This document shows positions 25,345-35,895 of a stretch of 64,000 bases of DNA, piece by piece. Within the stretch, counting starts at the first letter, position 1. Each line of letters starts with the position of its first letter. The stretch covers positions 1 to 64,000 of the forward strand of contig QNQO01009205.1 in the NCBI GenBank assembly GCA_003290165.1, read 5' to 3'. Origin of the DNA: Berberis thunbergii. Taxonomy: Eukaryota > Streptophyta > Magnoliopsida > Ranunculales > Berberidaceae. The position numbers and the translations under genes were made by a program. The notes under the pieces are model-generated. The model saw only the letters and a list, made by a program, of their open reading frames with translations. It ran no database searches and was not told the origin of the DNA.

Positions 25345-27441
25345 ATTTTTGTTGGTGTGAGATGATCAGTAAATCTAAAATCAAAATATATAAATTAGCA
25401 ATGCTTGAGCAATCGTTTAAAACTATGGATGTAACAAATGATTGAACGAAATCAAAATAGGATTAAAAGACAACATCTGGTGCCGAAAACTCTAATAGTT
25501 TAAACAATCAACTAGCTAGACACACACATCATTGATTCTATTAAGATAGATAGACAAACAATCAAACATCTACTTAACATTAACATCAAAAGATGAAAAA
25601 AATAAAAAACAAAAAAAGTAAAATTTTTAAAGAAAAATGAGATAGAAAGGACTGACCTTCAACTTCTGGGAAAAAGAGGAAGAATTTCTGTAAAAAAAAA
25701 CTTCATAAAAGTTTCTCTAAAAAAGCAAAACCCAAATTATCACATAAATGACTTGCCGTTCAAGAAACTGATTATTTAGTTAAGGGTCTAGAATTCCGGA
25801 TCAAAGAGCTTAATTGCCTTTTGTTAATTTTTATCGACACCCCCATAAGTTTTCTTCGATGAAACCATGAGTATGATTCGTTAAACCTAGGGTTGGGAGG
25901 AAAATCCACTTTCACGGATACCCTCCCCTCCCCGCCCCGCCCCCAATTGAGCACATATGATTTTAGCTTAATGAATTTCATAGTGGATTTAGAGATCGGA
26001 GGCTTATCCGGATTTGGTCATATCCGCTCCATAGATTTCAGAGTGAACTTGGGGTTTTGAACATCAACGTCTACAATTCACTGGCTAGATTATGAGTAAC
26101 ATGATCTACTCTAGGATTAATCTAAAATATTAGAGTTTCCGAATTGAAAAATAATAACAAAATCTAAAAGATGACTCGACTTCTATCAGACTATCAGAGA
26201 AGTTAAGTATGCCATCCCACTGACCATCACATTCAAGTTAATTTTACAATGTGTAAAAGACAGAGTTTCATCAAGATTTGTCAGGCAAATCAAGAAGCAA
26301 AGAAATCATCACTATTGCATTCATAACTAAAATTCTTGTAGTGCTTAGCAGATGTTGAAAAGAAGAAAGAGATTCGGAGATTTCGAAGGGAGAATAGAAG
26401 AAATATCATAATTCAATCAAAGAAAGATAATAATTTAGAAAAATTTATAGAAGAAGAAATAATAAAGATGATGATAATTTGAAGAAAAGATAATTTGATA
26501 TTGATAATTTGTTGTTAGTTAGTAAATGCTTGGTTTTCTCTCCTTTAAAAAAAATCTTAGCTAAACTAGAAATAAACCTATTATTTCTATTATAATAATA
26601 CCTAAATCACTAGACTTGCTTAATTGAATTCCTAATAAAAATAGAATATCTTAAAAATAAGAAAATTTTAAACCTATTATATATGTTCCTACATTAGGCT
26701 CCCCTTCTTTAAAACAACTCGTCATTGAGTTCCACATCAAGAAGATGATGTGATCATTTCCATCTGATGACGAGAACACAATGCAAATAATTTTCTAACG
26801 CTCTTGTGGCTCCTAGGTCGAAGTTTCCTTACAAAACTTTTAGATATCATTAGACAAAATCACACTTTTACCCCAAAATATCCAAGAAACTCATTAATAT
26901 GTTTTCACCAGAATTTGATTTCTCGCATAGGACTGCGTATGGATCTACATAAGTTAGACATTTTTTATATCTCTCATTCTTTAGAAAGAAGGTCCTTTAG
27001 AAAGTAGGTCTTGATCAAATAACTAATATTTTTTCAAACATGTATTCTTGCTCTTGGACTCCATTAGGTAAAGGTGAAACATTGTTGACTTCAATTGTTA
27101 CTTCGGCGAGACCACAAGTAGACTCTACTTGAACAAATAATCATTGAAAACTAGTGGAGAGAAAGGCAATCAACATTGTAGGCACAATTGATTTTGTTGA
27201 TTCACTCTTAATTAAAATATATCATTTCTAGAAGAGGGTCACCTAAGGGTGGAGTCTTAAGAGGTATAATTATGATTTGTGAACAAGGTACGGGAGTTTT
27301 TTTTTACCTTGCACCTTCAATACCCGAGTGACTTTGTCAACAACAAATTTTTTCACCATAAGAGTAATTTTATCAATTAGTGTGTCCTGTGACTGTTTCA
27401 ATGCAATTTGTAAATCAGCTTTAGTAACATAGTTGCTAAGA
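25345..27441. other. Upstream region of the intact F-box gene; duplicated, gene-free
   Basis: It matches 17046-18720 along most of its length. Only short ORFs are present. The first few hundred bases probably hold the promoter. Leaders with a GACCTTCAACTTCTGG donor-like context near 25660 suggest a 5' UTR intron, which I cannot prove. Confidence 0.45.
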
Positions 27442-27444
27442 TAT

Positions 27445-27755
27445 CACTACACCAAATTGACATTTTTGTAACAACCCTCAAAACAATATCACTTTTGAAG
27501 TGTAACAATCTACCTAACAATTTTACACATTTTCACAAAACAAAATGATACAATAATTGTATCACCATGAAGAGTATGGTTATAAAAGTGATACTATTCA
27601 TGGTGATCCAACTTATTGTATCATTTTTTTTGTGTTACTGTTTTTCATTTTTTTGACTAAATTTAGTTTTGACTTGAAATTGTTTGATGAATTGTAACAT
27701 CTTAAAAGTGATACTATTTTGAGAGTTGTTTCAAAAGTGTCAATTTGGTATAGTG
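27445..27755. mobile_element. CACTA-type MITE, copy 2
   Basis: It is bounded by CACTACACCAAATTGACA and the complement (GGTATAGTG, one change), with TAT duplications at 27442-27444 and 27756-27758. The interior matches copy 1 (14838-15146) in reverse orientation. Confidence 0.85.
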
Positions 27756-27937
27756 TATGCTTGCCTGGTTGGTAAGAGTTAGTCTTTTTTTTTTTTTTTT
27801 TTAATAAGAATACTAGGCTTTTTATTACTTGAAAAAAATCTTTTACATCAGTCGGGAATACATGATTTACCCGATAAAAAGAGCCAGAGGACTTACATCA
27901 TAGCAAACCCAAAATAAATAGTGACCAAACCCCTAGA

Positions 27938-29984
27938 TCAATGTCTATATTTGCTGTTACTTTTCTTCATTCTAGATGATCGACGAGGATATACCTTGAT
28001 GTCTCTGAAGTCCGTCGCATGAAATCTTTTCGATATTCGAATTTGGTCGGTCTTTAAACCTGACACTATTCTTGACCTAATGGTGTATTCATCCAAATCT
28101 TCTTCTTCTGAACTGATTGTATCCGAAATGTCGGTATCGGTCTCCATTTCGGTTTCGCTGTTAGCGTTACGAACCAAATAGTTAATATGTTTTATATTCG
28201 GTGCTTCAAGTACTATTGCATCCACTAAAGCTTCGTCATCTTGTACAATACTCGCATCTGCTGGAAACCCTACCTTCCGGTCATGCACCTTGTCACCACT
28301 CTGAACGCGATTCTGAGCACCAACGTGAGCTCCACTGCCAGAGCCATATACAAACCCACTGTCAACATGAGCATCCTCAGCTATTGCGTCCTCCTTTGTT
28401 GGTCCGGAATTACTGCCTGAAATCATTGCATTTATATGTAGAGAAGCATTCCCACTACTCGTCTTTTTCCCTGGGCTAGAGATCCCGACATCCCCGCCTA
28501 CAGCCTTAGTCGAAACCCCTTGCGCCCTCCCTGATTCCAACTGGTGAACATACTCGTACCCTCTCTGCTGCGGCCTTGAGCTGCTACCTGAAGCATTATC
28601 ACATTCTTGCATGAAAGCTTGGTCATCATTCGCATTTTTCTTAGGGATCAACTTCTTTGGATCATCATCTAGAGCATTTGATGTTCTGTTCACCAAACCA
28701 ACGATTGGTGACGCGACTTGCTCTGACGAAGCAAACTCTGTTATTGACAGAACACGCTCTGGCTGAGACGAAGCAAGCCCTGAAATTGTCTCTCCTTGAT
28801 TTTGAATCGCTTTTGCAATCTCAACCGTTGTGTACCCCGCCTCAAGAAGTCCTTCCTCTGTAGTTTCTGGTTCTACCATGTCACTAACTGGATCCTGCGT
28901 CTTACAAGGCAATTGATGATTCATTAGATTACTCTCGTCTTCAACTATGGTCTCCGTAAGTGACTCAAATTTGTTTGACAACATGACAATCCCCGAATCT
29001 TTAACCATCGGCCTCTCAGCACCAACGTCCTCCTGAATTTCCTCACCCTGATCATTCTTTACACCACTAGTTCCAGCTTCTACCGTTGAATTTTTTTTTT
29101 TTAACCACTGGGACAAATTGTTGCTTGAGGACTTTGGCTTCCACCTTTTGTTTCTCAGTCTTATCTTCTTTCACCAAGTTTGGAGTTCTCACATTGCCCT
29201 TATGACCTAACTTTTTTCTGCAATAATCCTCCTGATGTCCTAACAATGAGCAATAATCACAATATTTGAAACCCGGATATTCAATCATTTGCCAAAAGCC
29301 CCTATTGTTAGATCTATCTATCCAAATTCTACTCGGTAACTTTTCCGCCAAAGTCATTTCCACGCAAACACGGGCATAACTCGGGCGTGAAAGACATCGA
29401 GTATGATCATCCATGCGCAAAAATACACCAAAAGAGTTCACAATTGCTTTCAAAAGAGGGGGATGAAATAAATGCAAAGGCAAGTTAGGCAACTCTACCC
29501 ATAGTGGAACCGATATCGGGTCTGCTTTCAGACTGAAACCATCATGCCAGCGAAAAGCTTTGAATCGAACTCCCCGAATCAAGAACGAGTCCCTTGCCAA
29601 GACTGTCTTTGCTTCTGCCTCAGATTGAAGCCGAACAAGAACATGACGTTGATCTAGCAAACCTAGTGAGAAATCGCCTAGAATCCCCCAGGTTCGATGT
29701 ATCGAATCTCGAATATCTTCCAATGTTGGTCTGTAGCTACAGAACTTTAAGACTATTACATGTTTTTCCATGAAAGCTTCCCCACTTTTTTCATCAGATG
29801 CCGTAAGCCCAATGGCTACCTCTCATTCTTTCCGAAATCTAGTTCCCTCGACATTTGTTTCTTTAACCTCATCAACCAGTATTTTTCCAAGTATTTGGGC
29901 GAAAGAAGGCTTAAAAGCCTCTTTCGCAGGTTCCTTACTCCCTATTAGGGGAGAGGAAGTGTTGACGGCTAGAGGAACCGTCAT
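27938..29984 (-). pseudogene. L1 ORF1 (DUF4283 plus CCHC zinc knuckle), two lesions
   Basis: ORF1 is an RNA-binding protein that forms the LINE ribonucleoprotein. From the ATG at 29984 it reads MTVPLAVNTSS and then hits a stop near 29800. The DUF4283 region follows (DIRDSIHRTWGILGDFSLGL), then a Cys-Cys-His-Cys knuckle (CDYCSLLGHQEDYC). A run of 12 A residues (29102-29091) shifts the frame; with 11 the protein would continue into the Ser/Glu-rich tail that ends at 27938. The homologous ORF1 copies at 42921 and 58969 share the DUF4283 region and zinc knuckle but have a different C-terminus. Confidence 0.7.
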
Positions 29985-30039
29985 ACCACGGTGTACCCTG
30001 CCCTAGCCAGACCTACAACACCACGCAAGCAAACCTGAC

Positions 30040-30480
30040 AGTGGAGCAGCGGCAGCCAGGCAGAGGCGGCGGGGACCGGCGGAGATCCCCTCTCGCAGCC
30101 AGGCAGAGCGGCGGCCGGTCAAGCTTGCAGCGCGGAGTGGCGTCGCGCAGCTGGTCTCAGCCGGACCTGTGCTTCGCAGGCCCCTCTCTTGCTGAATCTC
30201 TGCGCTCAGACGAACGATCAGAGCAGCGACGGCTTTCGCAGAGCGGCGGCGGCTTTCGCCCCTCTTCTTCCCCCTCGTTGGTGTTTTTGCAGGACGGCGG
30301 CGACTTTCGTTGGTGTTTTCTGTTCCCAAACCCGTGGTGGGTTCTAATCGCTGCTTCAAATCACTGTTCCAGATCTGCTTCCATCGCTGCTTCAGATCTG
30401 CTTTAGAACATATCTAATCGCTGCTCTTCGACGACGATAAAGAGAAACTGAGGCAAGCGAGCGAGCGAAGCAGCAGAGGG
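30040..30480. other. GC-rich leader of the half-LINE
   Basis: Dense GGCGGC and GCAGC content contrasts sharply with the AT-rich neighbourhood. Long open frames on both strands are a by-product of base composition. It most likely contains the internal promoter and 5' UTR of the LINE. It contains repeated TCTGCTTC and GGCGGCGGC motifs. Confidence 0.5.
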
Positions 30481-30644
30481 AGAGCAACCCCTCTTTGTTG
30501 ACTGCGAGTGTGAGCCAATCTCAGGCTTTGCGAGGGTTGCAAGAGGCCGCAAACAAGACAACTTACTCCCTTACTTTTACTCTTCGTTTGTCATGATGAC
30601 TGAGTAATTGGATTATAAACAAGTATCGTGGCTTCATTATCAGT

Positions 30645-30925
30645 GAGGCAGACCAGTCCTTTACATGATGCTGCAAACACCATATGAACCAACCTCGATG
30701 AGGTTTTCCTGGATTGGAAACTGTTAGAGAATAGAAGTCAATAGATCCTTATGTTAGAAAAATATATTTCAGTATTAGGAAATACATCCTATTGTTAGGA
30801 AAATATATTTTTCTAACATAAGGATCTATTGACTTCTATTCTCTAACAGTTTCCAATCCAGGAAAACCTCATCGAGGTTGGTTCATATGGTGTTTGCAGC
30901 ATCATGTAAAGGACTGGTCTGCCTC
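30645..30925. repeat. Perfect inverted repeat, 125-bp arms, 31-bp loop
   Basis: Position p pairs with 61570-p throughout: 30645-30769 with 30801-30925. Each arm joins about 76 bp of F-box sequence to about 49 bp of the transposon-like end CTGTTAGAGAATAGAAG. The arms look identical. This points to a recent foldback or template-switch event. Confidence 0.85.
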
Positions 30926-32288
30926 ATCGAGGTTGGTTCTCTCTCAATCCAAAAAACCAGAAGGCGAAGGCGAAGACAACGACGACGGTGGTCTTCAGAT
31001 CTGATTATCTCTACTGATGCTATGAAAGTTTAGAAAGTCTTGGATGGATGATGACCGTTCCGATGGATAACATATCAGCTCCTTCATCTAGGGAGCTTGT
31101 TCAACGTCTTTATAAGAAGAATATTGAGTTGGAAAACAAGCGTCGGAAGTCGGCCCAAGCAAAAATCCCCTCTGACCCAAATGCATGGCAACAAATGCGT
31201 GAGAACTATGAAGCCATAATACTCGAGGATCATGCTTTTTCTGAACAATATGAAATAGAGTATGCTCTGTGGCAGTTGCATTACAGAAGAATTGAGGAAT
31301 TGAGGGCGCATTTCAGTGCTGCTCTAGCTTCTGCTGGATCAGCCACATCCCAAGTTGCGAAAAGCCCTGTGCGACCGGATCGGGTAAAGAGGATACAATC
31401 TCAATTCAAAACGTTTCTGTCGGAAGCTACTGGATTTTATCATGACCTGATTTTGAAAATCCGATCAAAATATGGGTTACCTCTTGGTCATTTATCTGAG
31501 GATGCGGATAGCAACATTACACTGGAAAAGGATGGAAATAAGTCTTCTGACATGAAGAAAGGATTGATGTCTTGTCACCGCTGTCTGATTTACTTGGGTG
31601 ATCTTGCACGTTATAAAGGACTTTATGGGGAAGGTGATTCTAAAACCCGTGACTATACTGCTGCGTCAAGTTACTACTTGCAGGCTGCTGCATTATGGCC
31701 TTCAAATGGCAACCCTCATCATCAGCTTGCAATATTGGCCTCCTATTCGGGAGATGACTTGGTTGCGGTCTATCGTTATTTTCGGAGTTTGGCAGTGAAC
31801 AGTCCGTTTTCAACTGCAAGAGATAACTTGATTATAGCATTTGAAAAGAACCGTCAGAGCTACTCTCAGCTGCCAGGAGATGTGAAGTCTTCTTCAGACA
31901 AGACTGTACCTGTAAAGAAATCTGGGAAAGGAAGAGGGAAGGGCGAAAGGATGCTTCTACAACAAGACGATAAAGTGGAACCAACTACCATCAAAGAAAA
32001 GGCTGTCAATATACAGGAGACTTACAAAGCTTTCTGCATTCGGTTTGTCCGACTCAATGGACATAACCTAATAGAAATAGGAAATCTAGCAAACTTAGGA
32101 AACCAAAATACAATAAGAAATCTAACCAAACTTAGGAAACAAATCACTAGCCATCAGAAAGTTTCCTAACCCCATAAAACTTGCAACACAATATGCTAAA
32201 ATATATTTTCCTAACAATAGGATGTATTTCCTAGTACTGAAATATATTTTTCTAACATAAGGATCTATTGACTTCTATTCTCTAACAG
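30721..32288. mobile_element. Element with about 90-bp terminal inverted repeats carrying SMG7 sequence
   Basis: The left end CTGTTAGAGAATAGAAGTC (30721 to about 30812) and the right end (about 32197-32288), its complement, agree over about 90 bp with one difference seen (GTATTAGG against GTACTAGG). It interrupts F-box pseudogene 5; only AAA is shared at the two borders. The ends begin TGTTAG like many Copia LTRs, so two inverted LTR fragments are an alternative to a true TIR transposon. The cargo is the 5' part of SMG7. Confidence 0.6.
31048..32169 (+). CDS. Chimeric ORF: SMG7 N-terminal domain fused to a transposon-derived tail
   Basis: The first about 338 residues match plant SMG7, an EST1-family factor of nonsense-mediated decay that binds phosphorylated UPF1. 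Hallmarks are SAPSSRELVQRLYKKN, SDPNAWQQMRENYEAIILED and LWQLHYRRIEELRAH. The TPR/14-3-3-like fold follows (CHRCLIYLGDLARYKG, YYLQAAALWPSNGNPHHQLA, RDNLIIAFEKNRQSYSQL). Homology stops at IRFVRLNG (about 32060), where SMG7 would continue for several hundred more residues. The last about 30 residues (from HNLIEIGN) come from the flanking element. No intron interrupts the frame. About 100 bp of SMG7-like leader precedes the ATG. If transcribed, a short UPF1-binding protein without the effector region is possible. It may equally be an unexpressed gene scrap. Confidence 0.7.
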   Translation: MMTVPMDNISAPSSRELVQRLYKKNIELENKRRKSAQAKIPSDPNAWQQMRENYEAIILEDHAFSEQYEIEYALWQLHYRRIEELRAHFSAALASAGSATSQVAKSPVRPDRVKRIQSQFKTFLSEATGFYHDLILKIRSKYGLPLGHLSEDADSNITLEKDGNKSSDMKKGLMSCHRCLIYLGDLARYKGLYGEGDSKTRDYTAASSYYLQAAALWPSNGNPHHQLAILASYSGDDLVAVYRYFRSLAVNSPFSTARDNLIIAFEKNRQSYSQLPGDVKSSSDKTVPVKKSGKGRGKGERMLLQQDDKVEPTTIKEKAVNIQETYKAFCIRFVRLNGHNLIEIGNLANLGNQNTIRNLTKLRKQITSHQKVS

Positions 32289-32599
32289 AAACCAAAAGGC
32301 TTATACCCATGTTTTTCTTTATCTAACAAAGTCAAATGGTTGGGATGAAATTTATCAAAGTGTAAAGGTAAAACCATTAAACTGCATGGTCCAGAGCTAT
32401 TCAATTGGAAATAAGGATCTTGCATATAGTTGAACCAACACTTACTTACACTCTGAAATCGCACAAGAGACTTAATGGGAAGTCTGGACAATATGTTATG
32501 AATAATGTCTTCAGGAAGATCAACAACCTTTTTAGCTTGACGATTTTGATTTTGGAGCTTTTTCTTTTTCATACGAGGTGCTTTATTCCTTCCCATGTT

Positions 32600-32935
32600 T
32601 TTGTTTTTTGTTGGTATGAGATGATCAGTAAATCTAAAATCAAAATATATAATTTAGCAAATGCTTGAGCAATCATAAAACTGTGGATGTAACAAATGAT
32701 TGAACGAAATCAAAATAGGATTAAAAGACCAACTAGTACAGCATCTATTTTATTATACCGAAACCTCTAATAGTTTAAACAATCAACTAGCTAGACACAC
32801 ATATCATTGCTAAACATGAAGAAGACTGATCTAGAAATATATGCATATGAATTGATCAACTCGCAGTGCCATCTCTCCAGCATTGATTCTAGCTACTACT
32901 GGAACATCCACAACAAGTTCATCATTTTTTTATTA
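32600..32935. other. Upstream flank of F-box pseudogene 5
   Basis: It matches the upstream flanks of the other F-box copies (TGAGATGATCAGTAAATC, then GATTGAACGAAATCAAAATA). Non-coding. Confidence 0.5.
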
Positions 32936-33140
32936 GCCAATATGACAAATAAGGATAAATAAGAAGTTTAGGATTTGTTTCTTTTTAGAAAAGTTAGGTC
33001 AATTATAAATATGAGCGTAAGTTATTCATTGTAATCAGGTTGATTGAATAAAGAGTTTTTATTTCGTTTATCAATTTTATCGTTAATTTATTTTCTTTTA
33101 ATATTGTATTATTTCCAATTCCCATTTATTTTACAAGTTT
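32935..33140 (+). other. LTR-like fragment
   Basis: A TATAAATA-type box (near 33007) is followed about 40 bp later by AATAAAGAG. This is the compact promoter and poly-A layout of a Copia LTR R region, preceded by TTTAGGATTTGTTTC. No second LTR or internal region was found. Confidence 0.3.
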
Positions 33141-33184
33141 AATTCTATCAAATACCCTTCCTGAGTCTTTGGAGGAGAAATAAT

Positions 33185-33720
33185 GTTGAAAGCGCATTTT
33201 CACTATTTTTTTCTTTTTACTTTTTGGCCATATTCCATCGAAACCTAAACTACTATAGTGTACACACCAGTCCCAGTATTTCTGGGTAATTAACTTAATG
33301 TGCTTCTAAGTAATCGGATATAAACAATTATCTAGTTGACATTACTGGTGAGGCAGACAAATCCATTACTGTATCCCTTGGTGCTATATGATGACCAAAA
33401 CTCAAAGAGGTCTTCTGGGATTGGAATCTTTGCGGAGGTCTTATAGCCATAGTTTTCTTTATCTAACAAAACTAAATATTTGCATGGTCCGGATATGAAT
33501 GTCTCCAACCATCTAGGTATAACAATTAAACTGCATGATCTAGAGCTATTCAATTGCAAATAAGGATCTTGTATATAGTTGAACCAACTCTACTTACACC
33601 CTGAATTCGCACAAGAGACTTAATGGGAAGTCTAGACAGCATGTCGTAAATAATGTCTCCAGGAAGATCCACAAACATTTTAGCTTTACCATGTTTAAAA
33701 TCCAAACAGATAATTATTAA
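33185..33720 (-). pseudogene. F-box/FBA pseudogene 6
   Basis: The minus strand gives FVDLPGDIIYDMLSRLPIKS, a one-base loss inside VSKSWFNYI, then DPYLQLNSSRSCSLIV and LLDKENYGYKTSAKIPIPED. Only the first third of the gene remains, with further indels toward 33185. It is the most diverged member of the cluster. Confidence 0.65.
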
Positions 33721-34094
33721 ACAAAGCTTGAGCAATTATACAATGTTTAAACAAAGTAAATCAATGATATGTAAAGACCTTACCTTCAACCTAGTTAGCG
33801 AAGCCGAAGCAGAATTTGTGAAGTCAAGGTTCTGGAGCAGAGCGTGACCCTAACTGGAGCTTCAACTTCTCTAAAAAAAATGAGGATGAAAAAGAGCTAT
33901 AATAGAACAGATGTAGTAATATTTATAAAAACAAAACTTCTCTCATAAATAGGAAGTTCTATTTATAGCTGGAAATTGGTGATTTTATCAACAATCCATG
34001 GTTTACTGGGAAAACCTAACCTGTTTCTGGATGTTCTAAAATTCGAAAGATACGAACTCATGTATTGAGTAAACTCATGAACAACAATTTGACT

Positions 34095-34145
34095 AACTAC
34101 AGATGGTGCATTCAGCACTTCAGAGGCGATACAAGCTACACTATT
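34095..34145 (+). pseudogene. Scrap of an L1 zinc-binding tail
   Basis: One frame reads RWCIQHFRGDT, like the sequence near 53530 that follows the L1 zinc-binding domain there. It is a separate small LINE remnant. Confidence 0.4.
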
Positions 34146-34149
34146 CTTA

Positions 34150-34772
34150 TCACTTCAGAGACGAAAGTACAGGAGATCGAGAAATAGAAAATTTGGTGGT
34201 AAAAGAGATAAATCTCGATCCAAATCGAGAAGTGGGTCAAAGGCTCCGTCGATAAATGAATGTGCTTACTGTCATCAGAAAGGGCATTGGGTCAAAGATT
34301 GTCTAAAAATCAAAGCCAAGAGCAAGGGAAGAAACGTCACCAATGTGAATGTTGCCGAGCGTAATGATGAAGATTTTGATGAGTATTCCTTGTCTATATC
34401 AGCGTTGATGTGTTCCACTAACGAGTGGATTGTCGATTTGTGTTGCACTTATCATATGTATCCCCATAGGGACTGGTTTTCTAGCTTTAAAAAACCAGAT
34501 GGTGGAGCTGTTTTGATGGGTAATGATCAGACATGCAAAACAGAAGGGATGGGTACAATCCGGCTGAAAATGTTTAATGGTATAGTTCGGGATTTGAAAG
34601 AAGTAAGGTATGGTCCTGTTTTAAAAAAGAATCTTATCTCAGTAGGTTCCTTGGATACCAAAGGTTACAAGATAACCGTGGCAGATGGTGTTCTCAAGGT
34701 TGAGTCTGGTGCAATGAGGGTGAAGAAACGAAGTCTCCGGCACCACCACTACACGATATGTCTCGAGCAATG
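34150..34772 (+). pseudogene. Copia gag-protease fragment
   Basis: A CCHC zinc knuckle (CAYCHQKGHWVKDC, 34262-34303) is followed by a Copia-type protease region (WIVDLCCTYHMYPHRDWF, then LKEVRYGPVLKKNLISVGSL and GYKITVADGVLKV). The catalytic DSG triplet of the family is DLC here, so the protease is dead. The leader before the knuckle is in another frame, and integrase and reverse transcriptase are missing. Confidence 0.75.
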
Positions 34773-34929
34773 ATATTGCCCTCAATTAGACACCCACCAC
34801 CGCCCGAGTATGGGGTTTTTACGAATGAAGCTCAACTTTTCAAATACTCCCAAAAGGCCTCGTCGCTTATTAAGACATATCTACTCACTTATATTCCTCA
34901 CAAGATGTTGGTCACTACTCGATGTGGGA

Positions 34930-35895
34930 CTATGTTGAGCCAACATCTCCAACAAATACAAGCTACGCTACAGATGCAATGATCCTCTTATCACTCATCT
35001 TGGATTTGCTGATTACCTGATGGCTTTCTTTCATGGAGATAGCAACTCTGCTAAAGCTTTATCTGAAGTATTACTCTTATTCAAGGAATGTACAGGCTTG
35101 GAAGTCAACAATAGTAAAAACTCACTCTTCCTAGCTGGAGTTGCTGACAATGAGAGGACCCTCATCACCTCTCATCTACACTTTACTCCAGAAGCTCTTC
35201 CAGTGAAATATTTTGGGTTGCCTATGATCTCCTCTACTCTATCCTATACCACCAACAATGCTCTCCCTTACTTGAGAAAATCAGGAAGAAAATGAACTCA
35301 TGGAAGAACAAGGTTTTATCCTATGCCGGGAGATTGGTTATGATAAAATATGTGTTAGCTAGTATGCATATATATTGGACATCATATTATGGACTCCCTA
35401 TGAAAACAATTGATTGCATTAATGCTTTATTACGCAGTTTTTTATGGTTAGGAGGTGATGCTCCATTGAAGAAGGCAAAAGTGAGCTGGGACACTATTTG
35501 CCATCCACCAAGTGAGGGCAGTCTTGGAGTGCGCAACATCAAAATTGGAAATGAATCTGCCTGCATGAAACATATTTGGAACCTTATGTCCAAACAAGAC
35601 ACTTTATGGGTTAAGTGGACATGGAAGCATTAGCACCGTGACTTCTGGCTGATGACTACACGAGAAGCATCCTGGTGTTGGAGAAGAATCCTAGAATGTA
35701 GACCGAAGCCTTCCACTCTGTTGCTCCACTCAATAAGCAATGGAGAATCTACCTATTTCTGGAAGGACCCTTGGCACCCTATTGGTATTTTGATGAACAG
35801 GTTCCCACAAGAGCTCCGGTATGACTCTACTCTTCATAAGATTGTGAAAGTTTCAGCCATTATTAGAAATTATTCCTTATATAAAATTATTCTTT
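34930..35895 (+). pseudogene. L1 LINE reverse transcriptase, 5' part of an interrupted element
   Basis: Reading starts within the palm (CNDPLITHLGFADYLMAFFHGD). The catalytic FADD box is FADY, so the enzyme is inactive. The rest of ORF2 follows with one frameshift and one stop: CTGLEVNNSKNSLFL, LPVKYFGLPM, NSWKNKVLSYAGRLVMIK, KVSWDTICHPPSEGSLGVRN and STYFWKDPWHPIG. It breaks off at KVSAIIRNYSL. The missing zinc-binding end resumes at about 53150, after the CACTA element. Confidence 0.75.

Larger units (their letters stand above)
27785..30598 (-). mobile_element. ORF1-only L1 LINE (half-LINE) with 5' UTR and poly-A tail
   Basis: On the minus strand the order is: GC-rich leader (about 30590-29985), ORF1 (29984-27938), about 130 bp of L1-like 3' UTR ending AATAAAAAGCCTAG, and a poly-A tail (the T run at about 27785-27802). 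No ORF2 endonuclease or reverse transcriptase sequence exists between ORF1 and the tail. Flanks AGTTAGTC and CGTTTGTC could be an imperfect target duplication. Mobilisation would need another L1 in trans. Confidence 0.65.
30603..32596 (-). pseudogene. F-box/FBA pseudogene 5, split by an SMG7-bearing element
   Basis: The first 102 codons are intact on the minus strand from ATG 32596 (same leader and F-box as the intact gene) to about 32289. A foreign insertion (30721-32288) follows. The gene then resumes for about 115 bp (30720-30603, SYGV...ITQ) and ends at the junction with the half-LINE, so the rest of the FBA domain is missing. Translation would run briefly into the insertion. It cannot make a complete receptor. 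Confidence 0.75.

Noticed and set aside
30003..30406. Long ORFs on both strands in the GC-rich block
   Set aside because: High GC removes stop codons by chance. The block fits the LINE leader, and neither protein shows a domain.
34758..34982. ORF of 74 codons after the Copia fragment
   Set aside because: The frame crosses a repeat-like stretch (CACTTATATTCCTCACAAG, CGATGTGGGACTATG) and the start of LINE sequence in the wrong frame.
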